Below, piece by piece: positions 7,646-16,160 of a DNA stretch of 47,480 bases. Numbering within the stretch: the first letter of the stretch is position 1; each line of letters opens with the position of its first letter. The notes beneath the pieces are model-generated. The model was not told the DNA's origin, ran no database searches, and saw only the letters and a program-made list of their open reading frames with translations. Made by a program: the position numbers and the translations under genes. Origin of the DNA: Bacteroidota bacterium (GTDB lineage: Bacteria > Bacteroidota > Bacteroidia > Flavobacteriales > Crocinitomicaceae); contig JAKQEZ010000157.1 of assembly GCA_029558435.1 (NCBI GenBank), positions 1 to 47,480 on the forward strand, in the 5' to 3' direction.

Positions 7646-8236
7646 ATGCTGGGATTAAAAATGCCAACAGACCCACGTTGGTTGAACATTGCCGAGAAAA
7701 ATTTAGAAGAAGTATTGATTGATCATGCATTTTGTGAACAAAAAGCGGCATCAAATGCCATTTCTATGATTGTTCAATATCCACATTTGACAGATTTAGT
7801 GGAGGAAATGACAGCAATTTCCATCGAAGAAATGCAACATTTTGAAATGGTACACAAAGAATTGCAACGACGTGGTATGAAGTTGGGTTTTGAACGCAAA
7901 GATCCTTATGTGAACGATTTGGCAGAATTTTTAAAACACCATAAAAACGACCGCTCAAGAGAAGTTCATTTTGTCAATCAAATGTTGTTTGCAGCTATGA
8001 TTGAGGCAAGAAGTTGTGAGCGTTTTAGAATTTTGAGCGAAGAATTAAAAGATCATGAATTACGTGTTTTTTACCGTGAATTGATGGAAAGTGAAGCGCG
8101 TCATTACACTACATTTTTAAAGTATGCTCGAAAATATGGAGGTAAAGTAGATGTGGATGCTCGTTGGAAGGAATTTTTGGAATTTGAAGCTTCGTTGATG
8201 GATAAATACGGAAAACAAGAAACTATTCATGGATAA
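7646..8236 (+). CDS. miaE: tRNA 2-methylthio-N6-isopentenyladenosine hydroxylase
   Basis: The 196 residues form a ferritin-like four-helix non-haem di-iron protein. Carboxylate/histidine ligands are seen in helix motifs: Glu31 (CEQKAA), Glu62-x-x-His65 (EEMQH), Glu120 (EARSCERF) and Glu150-x-x-His153 (SEARHY). The start MLGLKMPTDPRW is typical of MiaE. The enzyme uses O2 to hydroxylate ms2i6A to ms2io6A at position 37 of tRNAs reading UNN codons. The miaA and miaB genes are not in this window. It leads a tightly packed set: its stop overlaps the start of the exonuclease gene by 8 bases, implying translational coupling. Confidence 0.9.
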   Translation: MLGLKMPTDPRWLNIAEKNLEEVLIDHAFCEQKAASNAISMIVQYPHLTDLVEEMTAISIEEMQHFEMVHKELQRRGMKLGFERKDPYVNDLAEFLKHHKNDRSREVHFVNQMLFAAMIEARSCERFRILSEELKDHELRVFYRELMESEARHYTTFLKYARKYGGKVDVDARWKEFLEFEASLMDKYGKQETIHG

Positions 8237-9095
8237 GATGAAATTACAACTTAAAAAACCACTAGCAATTTTTGATTTGGAAGCAACCGGACTGGATGTA
8301 ACCAATGATCGCATTGTAGAAATTGCCATTTTAAAAGTGGAAGTGGATGGTTCTACAAAAGAATATGTAAAACGTGTAAACCCAACCATTTCAATTTCCG
8401 CAGAAGCACAAAGTGTGCACGGCATATCTAACGAAGACGTGAAAAACGAACAAACTTTTTTAGAATTGGCACCAGAAATAGCTGCATTTATTGGCGATGC
8501 TGATTTGGCTGGATATAATTCCAATAAATTTGATATTCCGCTATTAGCGGAAGAATTTTTAAGAGCCGGAAGCGATATTGATATATCTGCCAAGCGATTT
8601 GTAGATGTTCAGAACATTTTCCATAAAATGGAACAACGCACCTTGGTGGCTGCGTATGCTTTCTACTGCAATAAAGATTTATCCAACGCACATCAAGCAA
8701 TGGCGGATGTTACTGCAACATGGGAAGTGCTGCAAGCACAATTGGAAAAATACGAAAATCTTGAATCAAACGTTGAATTTTTAGCCGATTTCACAAAGGT
8801 TGGTAACTACGATTTACTTGATTTTGCGGGCCGCATTGCCATTAACGAAAAAGGAGAAGCGATTTACAATTTTGGTAAACACAAAGGCAAAACAGTTCGT
8901 GCAGTGATGGTTGAAGAACCCGGCTACTATGGCTGGATGATGGATGCTAATTTTCCACTTTATACCAAGCAAGTTTTGAAAAAAGAGATGGAAAAAATTA
9001 GAAGCGAACACAATAATAAAAAACAAGCGCAAAAACCAGAGGATGAAGGGGATTTGCAAGCAAAGTTAGAAGCATTAAAAAACAAATTCAAATAA
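8229..9095 (+). CDS. DnaQ-like 3'-5' exonuclease with C-terminal DUF3820-like domain
   Basis: The first 170 of 288 residues are a DEDDh exonuclease: Asp16 and Glu18 in IFDLEATGLD, Asp102 in NSNKFDIPLL, and His155/Asp160 in HQAMAD. A segment at about 215-255, FGKHKGKTVRAV then PGYYGWMM, resembles the DUF3820 domain often attached to such exonucleases. A Lys-rich tail ends the protein. It could trim RNA or DNA ends, like RNase T or DNA polymerase III epsilon relatives. Position after miaE makes an RNA role attractive, but that is inference. The start at 8229 overlaps the miaE stop; a second ATG at 8238 would remove only three residues. Confidence 0.85.
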   Translation: MDKMKLQLKKPLAIFDLEATGLDVTNDRIVEIAILKVEVDGSTKEYVKRVNPTISISAEAQSVHGISNEDVKNEQTFLELAPEIAAFIGDADLAGYNSNKFDIPLLAEEFLRAGSDIDISAKRFVDVQNIFHKMEQRTLVAAYAFYCNKDLSNAHQAMADVTATWEVLQAQLEKYENLESNVEFLADFTKVGNYDLLDFAGRIAINEKGEAIYNFGKHKGKTVRAVMVEEPGYYGWMMDANFPLYTKQVLKKEMEKIRSEHNNKKQAQKPEDEGDLQAKLEALKNKFK

Positions 9096-9097
9096 AA

Positions 9098-9709
9098 ATG
9101 AAAATCATTTGTATTGGACGAAATTTTGCTGATCATGCAAAAGAATTGAAAAACGAGTTGCCAACCGAGCCGTTGTTTTTCTTAAAGCCCGACACGGCAC
9201 TTTTAAGAGATAACGATGCTTTTTATTATCCTTCGTTTTCAAAAGACATCCATTATGAATGTGAAGTGGTGATTAAAATCTGCAAAGTAGGGAAGAACAT
9301 TCAAGAGAAATTTGCACATAAATATTACGAGCAACTATCGTTGGGTATTGATTTCACAGCACGCGATATTCAACAAATTTGCAAAGAAAAAGGGTTGCCT
9401 TGGGAAAAAGCAAAGGCCTTTGAACACAGTGCGCCTCTTTCCAATACGTTTATTAATAAAAACGAACTCGATTTGACCAATTTATCCTTTCATTTAGAAA
9501 AAAACGGTCAGATTGTTCAACAAGGAAACACCGCTCAATGGATTTTTAACATCGATGCCATCATTGCTTATGTATCGCAATTCATGACCTTAAAAACGGG
9601 CGATTTAATTTTTACAGGAACCCCAGCAGGCGTAGGTCCAATAGCCATTGGTGACAGGTTGACAGGCTATATTGGCACACAAAAAATGTTTGATTTTGAG
9701 GTGAAATAA
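9098..9709 (+). CDS. Fumarylacetoacetate hydrolase family protein
   Basis: The 203 residues are the short single-domain form of the FAH family (YcgM/FAHD1-like): IGRNFADHAKEL and FFLKPDTALL at the start, metal ligands in HYECEVVIKI, GIDFTARDIQ, and a C-terminal FTGTPAGVGP. Family members act on 2-oxo acids and diketo acids, for example as acylpyruvases, oxaloacetate decarboxylases or tautomerases, using Mg2+ or Mn2+. The exact substrate cannot be read from sequence. It starts two bases after the exonuclease stop, so it belongs to the miaE operon. It is distinct from the full-length fumarylacetoacetase encoded at 32865-34142. Confidence 0.85.
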   Translation: MKIICIGRNFADHAKELKNELPTEPLFFLKPDTALLRDNDAFYYPSFSKDIHYECEVVIKICKVGKNIQEKFAHKYYEQLSLGIDFTARDIQQICKEKGLPWEKAKAFEHSAPLSNTFINKNELDLTNLSFHLEKNGQIVQQGNTAQWIFNIDAIIAYVSQFMTLKTGDLIFTGTPAGVGPIAIGDRLTGYIGTQKMFDFEVK

Positions 9710-9710
9710 A

Positions 9711-9738
9711 AAAGACCAATCAAAATTGACTGGTCTTT
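9711..9738. terminator. Bidirectional terminator after the FAH-family gene
   Basis: Arms 9711-9722 (AAAGACCAATCA) and 9727-9738 (TGACTGGTCTTT) pair with one mismatch around a four-base loop, between convergent genes. Confidence 0.6.
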
Positions 9739-9760
9739 AGCAATTGAATATTTTTGTAGT

Positions 9761-10093
9761 TTACTCTTCGGTTGCTAACATTTGCTCATAAGTTTCTTTT
9801 TGGCTCTCAGTCAAGAAACTTTTTAATACTTGTTGAAAAGAAAGCTCGTTCTTATAAGTAAATTCAACTTTTTGTTCAGCAGTTAAATTTACTTCACTTT
9901 TAACGTATTCCTGTTTTTCTTCAATTCCATTAATTAAGCTTCTTACTTTATCTTTTTGCTCTTCAGTAAAATGCAATGTAGCGTTAAGCGTGTTGTAACG
10001 TTCTACAGCACGAGTTCCAGCTGCAGCCAAATCCTGCGCCATAACTAATTGGCAAGCAAAAGCAAAACCGAATGTTAAAATAAAATTTTTCAT
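9761..10093 (-). CDS. Small secreted protein with LTxxQ-like motifs (Spy/CpxP-like)
   Basis: The 110 residues start MKNFILTFGFAFACQLVMAQ, a clear signal peptide cleaved after an Ala-Gln junction. The mature part is helical and charged, with three spaced motifs, FTEEQKDKV, LTAEQKVEF and LTESQKETY. These recall the LTxxQ repeats of periplasmic Spy/CpxP proteins. It would be an exported helical protein, possibly a chaperone or envelope-stress component. The homology is weak and no specific function is assigned. An in-frame TTG at 10108 would add MKIIN, but the ATG at 10093 is preferred because it begins a normal signal peptide. It is followed by a bidirectional terminator. Confidence 0.7.
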   Translation of the reverse strand: MKNFILTFGFAFACQLVMAQDLAAAGTRAVERYNTLNATLHFTEEQKDKVRSLINGIEEKQEYVKSEVNLTAEQKVEFTYKNELSFQQVLKSFLTESQKETYEQMLATEE

Positions 10094-10197
10094 ATTAATA
10101 ATTTTCAACTTTTCTTACGAATATTGTACCAATGTACTTTCGTATATATGACGACAAAGTTACAAAAAAGTTGCTATGTTGCATATTTCTTTAATTT

Positions 10198-10788
10198 TCA
10201 GCGTTTATTTTTACTAAAAGCTATGAATAACGTGAAGTCATAGCTAGTGTGCACCGCAATTGCAAACCATAACCCCAACAATTCATACCCCCAACCAAGC
10301 AGAAAAGAAAGTGGTAAAACGATGATGCCATATAGAGAATGTCTCCAATTAAATGGATTTAAGTATCCGTGTATGGCAACAAAAAATACCGAGGTTAAAA
10401 TAACTCCAAAATAATGTTGAAACCCAACTCTGAAGAGCAATTCTTCACCAATACCAGCGCAAAGGGATAAAAATAAAGCATCGGCGATAGTTAAATTCAA
10501 TGAGTTAACTAATTCATCAATTTTTAATGGAGTATTGTCAAAAACAGGGAGTTGCATTAATTTATTGGCAGCAATGGCATAAACACATCCCACCAATATT
10601 CCTATTAAAAACACATCCCAATCAAATGGAGTTGAAAATAAAAAATCGTGGAAAGTTGTCCCCTCCAAAAAATGCAGTGTAACAAATGCAGGGATTGGAA
10701 ACAACAATAATGTTACCAAGCCCATCAAGTATATGTATTTTTTATTCAACGTGTGAGTTTGTGTGAATGGAAGCTTTAAGTAGTCCAC
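10198..10788 (-). CDS. CPBP family intramembrane glutamic endopeptidase
   Basis: A 196-residue hydrophobic protein with about six membrane segments. It carries the CPBP (Abi, Rce1-like) motifs: Glu115-Glu116-x-x-x-Arg120 in GEELLFR and a second motif with His140 in FFVAIHG. Family members are membrane proteases or CAAX-processing relatives. In bacteria some handle self-immunity to bacteriocins or process membrane proteins, but the substrate here is unknown. The frame starts at a GTG at 10788 (MDYLKLPF); the first ATG is 21 codons later and would cut into the first membrane segment, so GTG is preferred. It is divergent from the MscS gene. Confidence 0.8.
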   Translation of the reverse strand: MDYLKLPFTQTHTLNKKYIYLMGLVTLLLFPIPAFVTLHFLEGTTFHDFLFSTPFDWDVFLIGILVGCVYAIAANKLMQLPVFDNTPLKIDELVNSLNLTIADALFLSLCAGIGEELLFRVGFQHYFGVILTSVFFVAIHGYLNPFNWRHSLYGIIVLPLSFLLGWGYELLGLWFAIAVHTSYDFTLFIAFSKNKR

Positions 10789-10840
10789 TAATTTAGAGCA
10801 AAAATATACGAATACAATTAAATAGCCAACTTTTAATTTT

Positions 10841-10848
10841 TATTTTTG
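10841..10848 (+). promoter_or_regulatory. Bacteroidota -7 box (TATTTTTG) for the MscS gene
   Basis: TATTTTTG fits TAnnTTTG and lies 16 bp before the ATG at 10865, implying a very short leader. Confidence 0.5.
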
Positions 10849-10864
10849 CAAAAACTTAATTTGC

Positions 10865-12154
10865 ATGAAAGAATCAATAATCAATTGGATAAAAAGTATT
10901 TATGAGCACACAATAAATGGCGAAAAAGTTTTTAATAGCGAGTTGTATGCTTCTCACACAATCTGGTGGAGTTTAGGAATGTTTGCAGTTTTAGGTATTT
11001 CATTTTTAATATTTTGGTTCTTATTTAAGTTGGTTTTAGTTAAAATTACCCATTCATATTTTCACAAATCAAAAGTAAAATGGGATGACTATTTGGTTAA
11101 AAACAAAGTGTTTAAGGCTATTGCCTATTTGATACCTTCATTGTTTTTAGATTTTTTCTTTTCGATTGTATTCTACGAATATCCAAGTGTTTATAGTGTA
11201 TTTTCAATGCTATCTAAACTTGTAATTGTTTTTATTTTTATTGTTGTAGTAAACAGAATTTTAGTAACTATCAAAGATATATTACTTGATAATGTAAAAT
11301 TTAAGGATAAACCGGTTCAATCCTATATTCAAGTAATTCAAATTATAGTAACCATTGTATTAATTGCAGTGATGATTAGTATTTTAACTGGTGTGAAACC
11401 AATTAATTTATTGGCATCTTTTGGTGCTGCTTCTGCAATTTTAATGCTCGTTTTTAAAGATACAATTCTTGGTTTTGTTGGTAGTATTCAATTGGGAGGG
11501 AATGATATTGTTCGAATAGGCGATTGGATTACGATGGAAAAATTTGGGGCAGACGGAACAGTAGAGGAAATCAACTTGACAACAGTAAAAGTTAGAAATT
11601 TTGATAAAACAATTACCACAATTCCAACCTATTCAATGGTTTCCGACTCGTTTAAAAACTGGCGAGGAATGGAAGAATCGGACGGTAGAAGAATCATGCG
11701 CTCGGTGAAAATAAACATCAATTCCATAAAATATGCCGACCAAGAATTAATCGAAAAATTGAAGAAATTTATCATTCTTAAAGATTATTTGGAATCGAAA
11801 CAAGCAGAAATTGATCAATACAACCAAAAAAATGGCTTAATTGGTGAATATGCAATTGGTGGAAGAAGACAAACGAATATTGGGATTTTTAGAAAATACA
11901 TGGAATTCTATATTACCAATAAGCCAGAAATTAATAAAAACATGCCCATTTTGGTGCGCCAATTAGAATCTACTGATACAGGTCTGCCTATTCAAATTTA
12001 TTGTTTCGCCCTCGCGAAAACAAGTGTTGATTACGAACCTATACAATCCGATATTTTTGACCATATTTTTGCTGTTATTCATGAGTTTGAATTAAATGTG
12101 TTTGAACAACCTTCTGGAAATGACATGAAAATATGGAATAGAGAGAAGAATTGA
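10865..12154 (+). CDS. Mechanosensitive ion channel (MscS superfamily, YbdG-like)
   Basis: The 429 residues have four to five N-terminal membrane helices, then the pore-lining helix and beta domain of MscS at about 180-260 (SFGAASAILMLVFKDTILGF, then VRIGDWITM, TVEEINLTTVKVRNFD and TIPTYSMVSDSFKNW). A longer cytoplasmic C-terminal part follows. Length and layout resemble E. coli YbdG (MscM type, about 415 residues) more than the 286-residue MscS. The channel opens on membrane tension to release solutes during hypo-osmotic shock. The gene is monocistronic with its own -7 box. No clear hairpin terminator is seen after it. Confidence 0.88.
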   Translation: MKESIINWIKSIYEHTINGEKVFNSELYASHTIWWSLGMFAVLGISFLIFWFLFKLVLVKITHSYFHKSKVKWDDYLVKNKVFKAIAYLIPSLFLDFFFSIVFYEYPSVYSVFSMLSKLVIVFIFIVVVNRILVTIKDILLDNVKFKDKPVQSYIQVIQIIVTIVLIAVMISILTGVKPINLLASFGAASAILMLVFKDTILGFVGSIQLGGNDIVRIGDWITMEKFGADGTVEEINLTTVKVRNFDKTITTIPTYSMVSDSFKNWRGMEESDGRRIMRSVKININSIKYADQELIEKLKKFIILKDYLESKQAEIDQYNQKNGLIGEYAIGGRRQTNIGIFRKYMEFYITNKPEINKNMPILVRQLESTDTGLPIQIYCFALAKTSVDYEPIQSDIFDHIFAVIHEFELNVFEQPSGNDMKIWNREKN

Positions 12155-12227
12155 TTTGTTAATTAAATGAATCGCTAAAGAAAATATGTTAAAAAAATAA
12201 CATTGTTTCTAATGATTTATTTCCTCT

Positions 12228-12260
12228 TTTTTCGATGAAAGCCCTTTATTTTTCGATGAA
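12228..12260. repeat. 12-bp direct repeat with a 21-bp period upstream of a T9SS gene
   Basis: TTTTTCGATGAA occurs at 12228-12239 and again, identical in all 12 bases, at 12249-12260. The offset is exactly 21 bp, two turns of the helix. The pair lies 75 bp before the -7 box at 12336. This spacing suggests a binding site for a head-to-tail dimer, as used by LytTR-type regulators. The sequence differs from the repeats at 41101 and 47118. Confidence 0.45.
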
Positions 12261-12335
12261 TTTATTGAATAATTTCATAATAAGATGTTTTTATCTTGTA
12301 TTTAATTGATAGATAGTGTTTTATTTTTTTTCATT

Positions 12336-12343
12336 TATATTTG
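12336..12343 (+). promoter_or_regulatory. Bacteroidota -7 box (TATATTTG)
   Basis: TATATTTG fits TAnnTTTG and lies 44 bp before the ATG at 12388. The rest of the gap from 12155 is AT-rich and holds only the 21-bp-period repeat at 12228-12260. Confidence 0.5.
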
Positions 12344-12387
12344 ACAAAAAATTGATAAACCATTAATTATTACACTATTTACACTAT

Positions 12388-13041
12388 ATGAAAAAGATGT
12401 ATAACTGCTATAGACTACGCTGTATTCCTTTTTTTGCAATGACTAAAATTATCGTTTTTATGATGATTATTAGTTTGTCTTCCAAAGAACTATATGCACA
12501 AAACAACTACTCGCCAGCAAAGCAAGTTAGTAATGTTTTAGTAAATTCTAATTTAGAATCGAAGTATTTATGGGAAAAGGAGGCATTTGGAAACAGAGCA
12601 CAATCGTCAGAAATTATTGAATTACGCGATGCCAACTCAAAGCATTTCAAAAATGAAAATGGAGACGTAACAGCTTTTATTACAGCTGGTAACATTAATT
12701 ATTTAGAAAATGGAAAGTGGAAAACTATTTTTCACAGTATTGTTTCGGATGCCAATGGGTTTTCCAATACAACCAATTTTCATAAAACATATTATCCTCA
12801 AACAGCAGCAGGTGCTATCACAACAATTTTACCAAGTGGTGAAACCTTGGTGGATATGAAGGATATGCGCATGTATTATTTAGTTGGTAATTCTGTAGTT
12901 CAACCTTTAACTATTGCACCTAATACAGGAACTGTTGATTTTAATGAGTTGACCTATTCCAACGTTTATGGAAATGGAATTGATTTAAAACTTACGCAGC
13001 ATACCACCTCCGAAAAATGGATTATATCATTCAAAATTTGA
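12388..13041 (+). CDS. T9SS-secreted adhesin-like protein, N-terminal part before a frameshift
   Basis: The 217 residues hold a signal peptide (the best start is perhaps the inner ATG at 12439, giving MTKIIVFMMIISLSS...LYAQ). A region follows with ELRDANSKHFKNENGDVTAFI and NYLENGKWKTI. This resembles the entry segment of large wall or RHS/DNRLRE-type secreted proteins. The frame ends with a TGA at 13039-13041, a few codons after the A-run at 13013-13017. The downstream frame 13017-16097 continues the protein without any other break. Adding one A to the run would join them into a protein of about 1236 residues. This part is therefore the front of a broken, mis-sequenced or frameshifted gene, not a complete protein. 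Confidence 0.75.
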   Translation: MKKMYNCYRLRCIPFFAMTKIIVFMMIISLSSKELYAQNNYSPAKQVSNVLVNSNLESKYLWEKEAFGNRAQSSEIIELRDANSKHFKNENGDVTAFITAGNINYLENGKWKTIFHSIVSDANGFSNTTNFHKTYYPQTAAGAITTILPSGETLVDMKDMRMYYLVGNSVVQPLTIAPNTGTVDFNELTYSNVYGNGIDLKLTQHTTSEKWIISFKI

Positions 13042-16000
13042 ATGCTTTAGCTACTATTCCTACTGGTGCAGAATACTTAGTGTTTGAAGAAAAAGTAGTT
13101 TTGCCAAACGGTTGGAACGCTACTTTAACCGACGAAAATTACATTTTAGTTACAGGAACAAACGGATTGAAAGCTGTATTTAACAAACCTGTTTTTATTG
13201 AGTCACCTTCTATGCATACCTATGAAGTTAATGGAGAATCACACACGCACAGTGGGGCAGAAAGAATAGATGGTACTTATCAATTGGAGCAAAATGGCAC
13301 AGTTTTAACCATTAAAACATTGGTACCAATAGCTTGGTTAACTGCTGCAGAACGCACTTTCCCAGTAACCATCGACCCTTCAGTTAATATGTATCCTAAC
13401 AATGCAAATTGGTGGACAGGTACAATCCATACATACGGTAATACACCAACTGTATATACAGAAACAGATATTTATGATGCATACGATGATGAAATGATTA
13501 TTGGAAAAGGAAATTATGATCCATGGTATGGGTATTATGAGTCTGATGATTGTTATCACTCTTGGGCAAAGTTTAACTTAACTACATTGCCGTCAACTTG
13601 CTTGAGTACTGTTAGTTTTCATTTTTATACCGCTGATGATGCTGGAGTTATTGGTTCGGGTTGCTTTATGAATTTTAATGTAAAACCGTTGGCCTATGAT
13701 CCTGTGCCTTCTTCAAATGCTACTGTATTAGCAGACATTCGTGATGGTTCTCTTTATGGTTCTTTTAGTTTGACTTCAGCTACAGAATCAGGATGGCAAA
13801 ATTTAACATTAAACGCTACTGCCACTTCCGATTTTATTGCAAGCATTCCTACTGGTTGGTTCGGTTTAGGATTAAGCACTACAGGGATTGCATCAGGTCA
13901 CTATGATTTCTTATGGATTCGTGCACACAGCCATGCCAATAAACCTTATATTTTAGTAGATTATCCATTGTTAACTACTCAACCTGTAACAACCAATATT
14001 TGTACTAATGGTTCGGGATCTTTTACCGTAGGTGCTAATGCTACATCACCAAGTTATTTGTGGCAATATTCAACAAATGGAGGGTCAACATGGCTCTCTA
14101 CTGTAGGAGTATCGCAATGCTCGGGACAAACAACCAATACGTTAACAATTACAAATCCTCCTTTGGGATGGAATAACACCGCATTAGTTCGTTGTGCTGT
14201 TACATCTGGTAGTTGTACCTTGTATTCCAATGCTGTTCTTTTTGCGGTTAAAGATGCATCTACGGCTCCAACAACAGTTACTGGTGGTGGCAACTATTGC
14301 TTTGGAAATTCAATTGCATTGAATTCATCAGGTGGTACAAGTGGTGACAATGCAGTTTATGCGTGGTATAAAGGAGGTTGTAACAATGCATTCACAGAGA
14401 CGTGGATGAACCTCAGTTCAACTTATACTTTTCCAAATACTACTGTGAACTCAACTACTAACGGAATATTAAATGTAACATCTACGAATAACGACCCAAT
14501 GATTCACATGCCAAATATTGGGTCTTTTAGTCCAACTACATATCGATACGTTAACATTCGTTATCGTGTGGTTTCGGGTACTGCAAATTCTGCAGAAATA
14601 TTTTTTTACAATGCACATTATCCATCTGCAAATGCTGCACACCAAACATCAACATCGCTTATCAGTGATGGCAATTGGCACATTGCAACTATTGATTTAA
14701 CACAAAATTCGCACTACCTAGGGGATGGAAGCAATATAACAGGTTGGCGCTACGATTGGGCAACAAATGCTGGTTGTACAATGGAATTGGATTTCATTCA
14801 ATTGAGCCAATACCCAATGATAGATGAAGACAATACAACAACGGCTTTGGAGTGGACGCCTGCTCATCCTCATTATCCTGGGGCTGGTACAACAACGTAT
14901 GCAACAACTAGAATTGATAATTGTGGGGCAACAAGTTGTGCTTCAACTACTGTAACATTACCTAGTAAAACTAATGTGCTTGCCACAGACGGAGAATCAG
15001 CTACTTGTACTGTAAACGCCAATGAAACGGTGCATTTTTACAATACAACAAGTGGAAGATACATTGCATCTGTTTCTGCTGGTGCAACTGGACTTGGAAG
15101 CACTGTTGCAACAACGTATGTAGCAGGTTCGCCAATTATTACCACAGAATGTGGAAACCCAACATTGGAAACAGCTGTTTTGGCTCGTCATTGGGTTATT
15201 AATCCAACAACAAATGTGGGTGCAACAGTTCGCTTGCCGTATTACAATTCAGAGTTAACGGCGTTGTACCCAGCAAGTACTGCAACTACTAATCCTATTG
15301 ATGATATTTCTGCACAAGCACAATTGGGGTTAAGTAAATATTCAGGACCTTTAAACGTCAACAGTTCTTGGGCAGATAACTGTCCGCCTAGTGGAAATGG
15401 CAATACAACTTACCAAATGCCAAATGGTTTTGCTGATTTATCAACTTATTCACCATTGTCATGGCCAGCAAATGGAGATAAATATTCATGGTTTGTCATT
15501 TCTGGTTTCTCAGAATTTTGGTTGCATGGATCTCAAAACTTGTCACCGTTGGCAGTTGTTTTATCCGATTTTTCAACCACTTGTGCTGATGAATACACAC
15601 ACATTCGTTGGACAACCGCATCTGAACAAAATTCAGATTACTTCACAGTTGAATACAGCCGTGATGGAAGTCAATGGAAAACAATTGAAACCGTTGATGG
15701 TGCAGGAACAATAAATACCTCCCAACAATATCAAATTACAACATTATCAAAAGATGAAGGATATTATCGTTTAAAACAAACAGATACGGATGGAACAACT
15801 AAAACATTAGAAACTGTTTTTAGTGCATGTAAATCCACATCCAATTCAATGAATGTTTATCCAAATCCAAGCAACGGAACATTTACACTTCAATTAAATT
15901 CAAGTGAAGAGTTAGAAAATGCCGTTATTACAATTCAAGAGTTAAGCGGTAGAATTGTTGAACAAAGATGGGTAAATGTAAAAATGGGAACAAATTCAAT

Positions 16001-16097
16001 TTATTTTGAAAACAATCAATTGAATGCAGGTTCCTACATCATTTCGGTAAATGGAAAAGAATCCGCTTTTTCGCCATTACGAATGGTTATTCAATAG
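13017..16097 (+). CDS. T9SS-secreted adhesin-like protein, main part with C-terminal sorting domain
   Basis: These 1026 residues continue 12388-13041 in the -1 frame. The first codon, ATG at 13017, is probably internal, as no signal peptide follows. Visible parts are a DNRLRE-like domain around HSWAKFNLTTLPSTCLST, an Ig/PKD-like domain around SYLWQYSTNGGSTW and TNTLTITNPPLGWNNTALVRC, and further beta-rich modules. An FN3-like domain follows (TTCADEYTHIRWTTASEQNSDYFTVEYSRDG). The T9SS type A sorting domain begins NVYPNPSNGTFTLQL and ends LNAGSYIISVNGK...MVIQ. Such proteins are exported by Sec, cross the outer membrane through T9SS and are anchored or released. Repeated Thr/Ser/Asn-rich strands suggest adhesion or matrix roles. 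A terminator follows at 16125. Confidence 0.8.
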   Translation: MDYIIQNLNALATIPTGAEYLVFEEKVVLPNGWNATLTDENYILVTGTNGLKAVFNKPVFIESPSMHTYEVNGESHTHSGAERIDGTYQLEQNGTVLTIKTLVPIAWLTAAERTFPVTIDPSVNMYPNNANWWTGTIHTYGNTPTVYTETDIYDAYDDEMIIGKGNYDPWYGYYESDDCYHSWAKFNLTTLPSTCLSTVSFHFYTADDAGVIGSGCFMNFNVKPLAYDPVPSSNATVLADIRDGSLYGSFSLTSATESGWQNLTLNATATSDFIASIPTGWFGLGLSTTGIASGHYDFLWIRAHSHANKPYILVDYPLLTTQPVTTNICTNGSGSFTVGANATSPSYLWQYSTNGGSTWLSTVGVSQCSGQTTNTLTITNPPLGWNNTALVRCAVTSGSCTLYSNAVLFAVKDASTAPTTVTGGGNYCFGNSIALNSSGGTSGDNAVYAWYKGGCNNAFTETWMNLSSTYTFPNTTVNSTTNGILNVTSTNNDPMIHMPNIGSFSPTTYRYVNIRYRVVSGTANSAEIFFYNAHYPSANAAHQTSTSLISDGNWHIATIDLTQNSHYLGDGSNITGWRYDWATNAGCTMELDFIQLSQYPMIDEDNTTTALEWTPAHPHYPGAGTTTYATTRIDNCGATSCASTTVTLPSKTNVLATDGESATCTVNANETVHFYNTTSGRYIASVSAGATGLGSTVATTYVAGSPIITTECGNPTLETAVLARHWVINPTTNVGATVRLPYYNSELTALYPASTATTNPIDDISAQAQLGLSKYSGPLNVNSSWADNCPPSGNGNTTYQMPNGFADLSTYSPLSWPANGDKYSWFVISGFSEFWLHGSQNLSPLAVVLSDFSTTCADEYTHIRWTTASEQNSDYFTVEYSRDGSQWKTIETVDGAGTINTSQQYQITTLSKDEGYYRLKQTDTDGTTKTLETVFSACKSTSNSMNVYPNPSNGTFTLQLNSSEELENAVITIQELSGRIVEQRWVNVKMGTNSIYFENNQLNAGSYIISVNGKESAFSPLRMVIQ

Positions 16098-16124
16098 TAA
16101 AAATTGTAGTATATAGTTTAGGTT

Positions 16125-16160
16125 AGAGGAGTCGGCATAAAGCTGACTCTTCTTTTTTTT
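16125..16160 (+). terminator. Rho-independent terminator of the T9SS gene
   Basis: AGAGGAGTCGGC (16125-16136) pairs with GCTGACTCTTCT (16142-16153), allowing two G-U pairs, with a five-base loop. Eight or more T follow. It lies 28 bp after the stop codon. Confidence 0.75.

Noticed and set aside
8117..8593. 158-codon minus-strand open frame over miaE and the exonuclease gene
   Set aside because: It is antisense to two well-conserved genes, and its Ser-rich product has no domain.
13010..13022. Programmed -1 frameshift at the A-run in the T9SS gene
   Set aside because: The run has only five A and is not a classical slippery heptamer. No stimulatory stem-loop was noticed downstream, and a secreted single protein gains nothing obvious from it. 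An indel or sequencing error is simpler.
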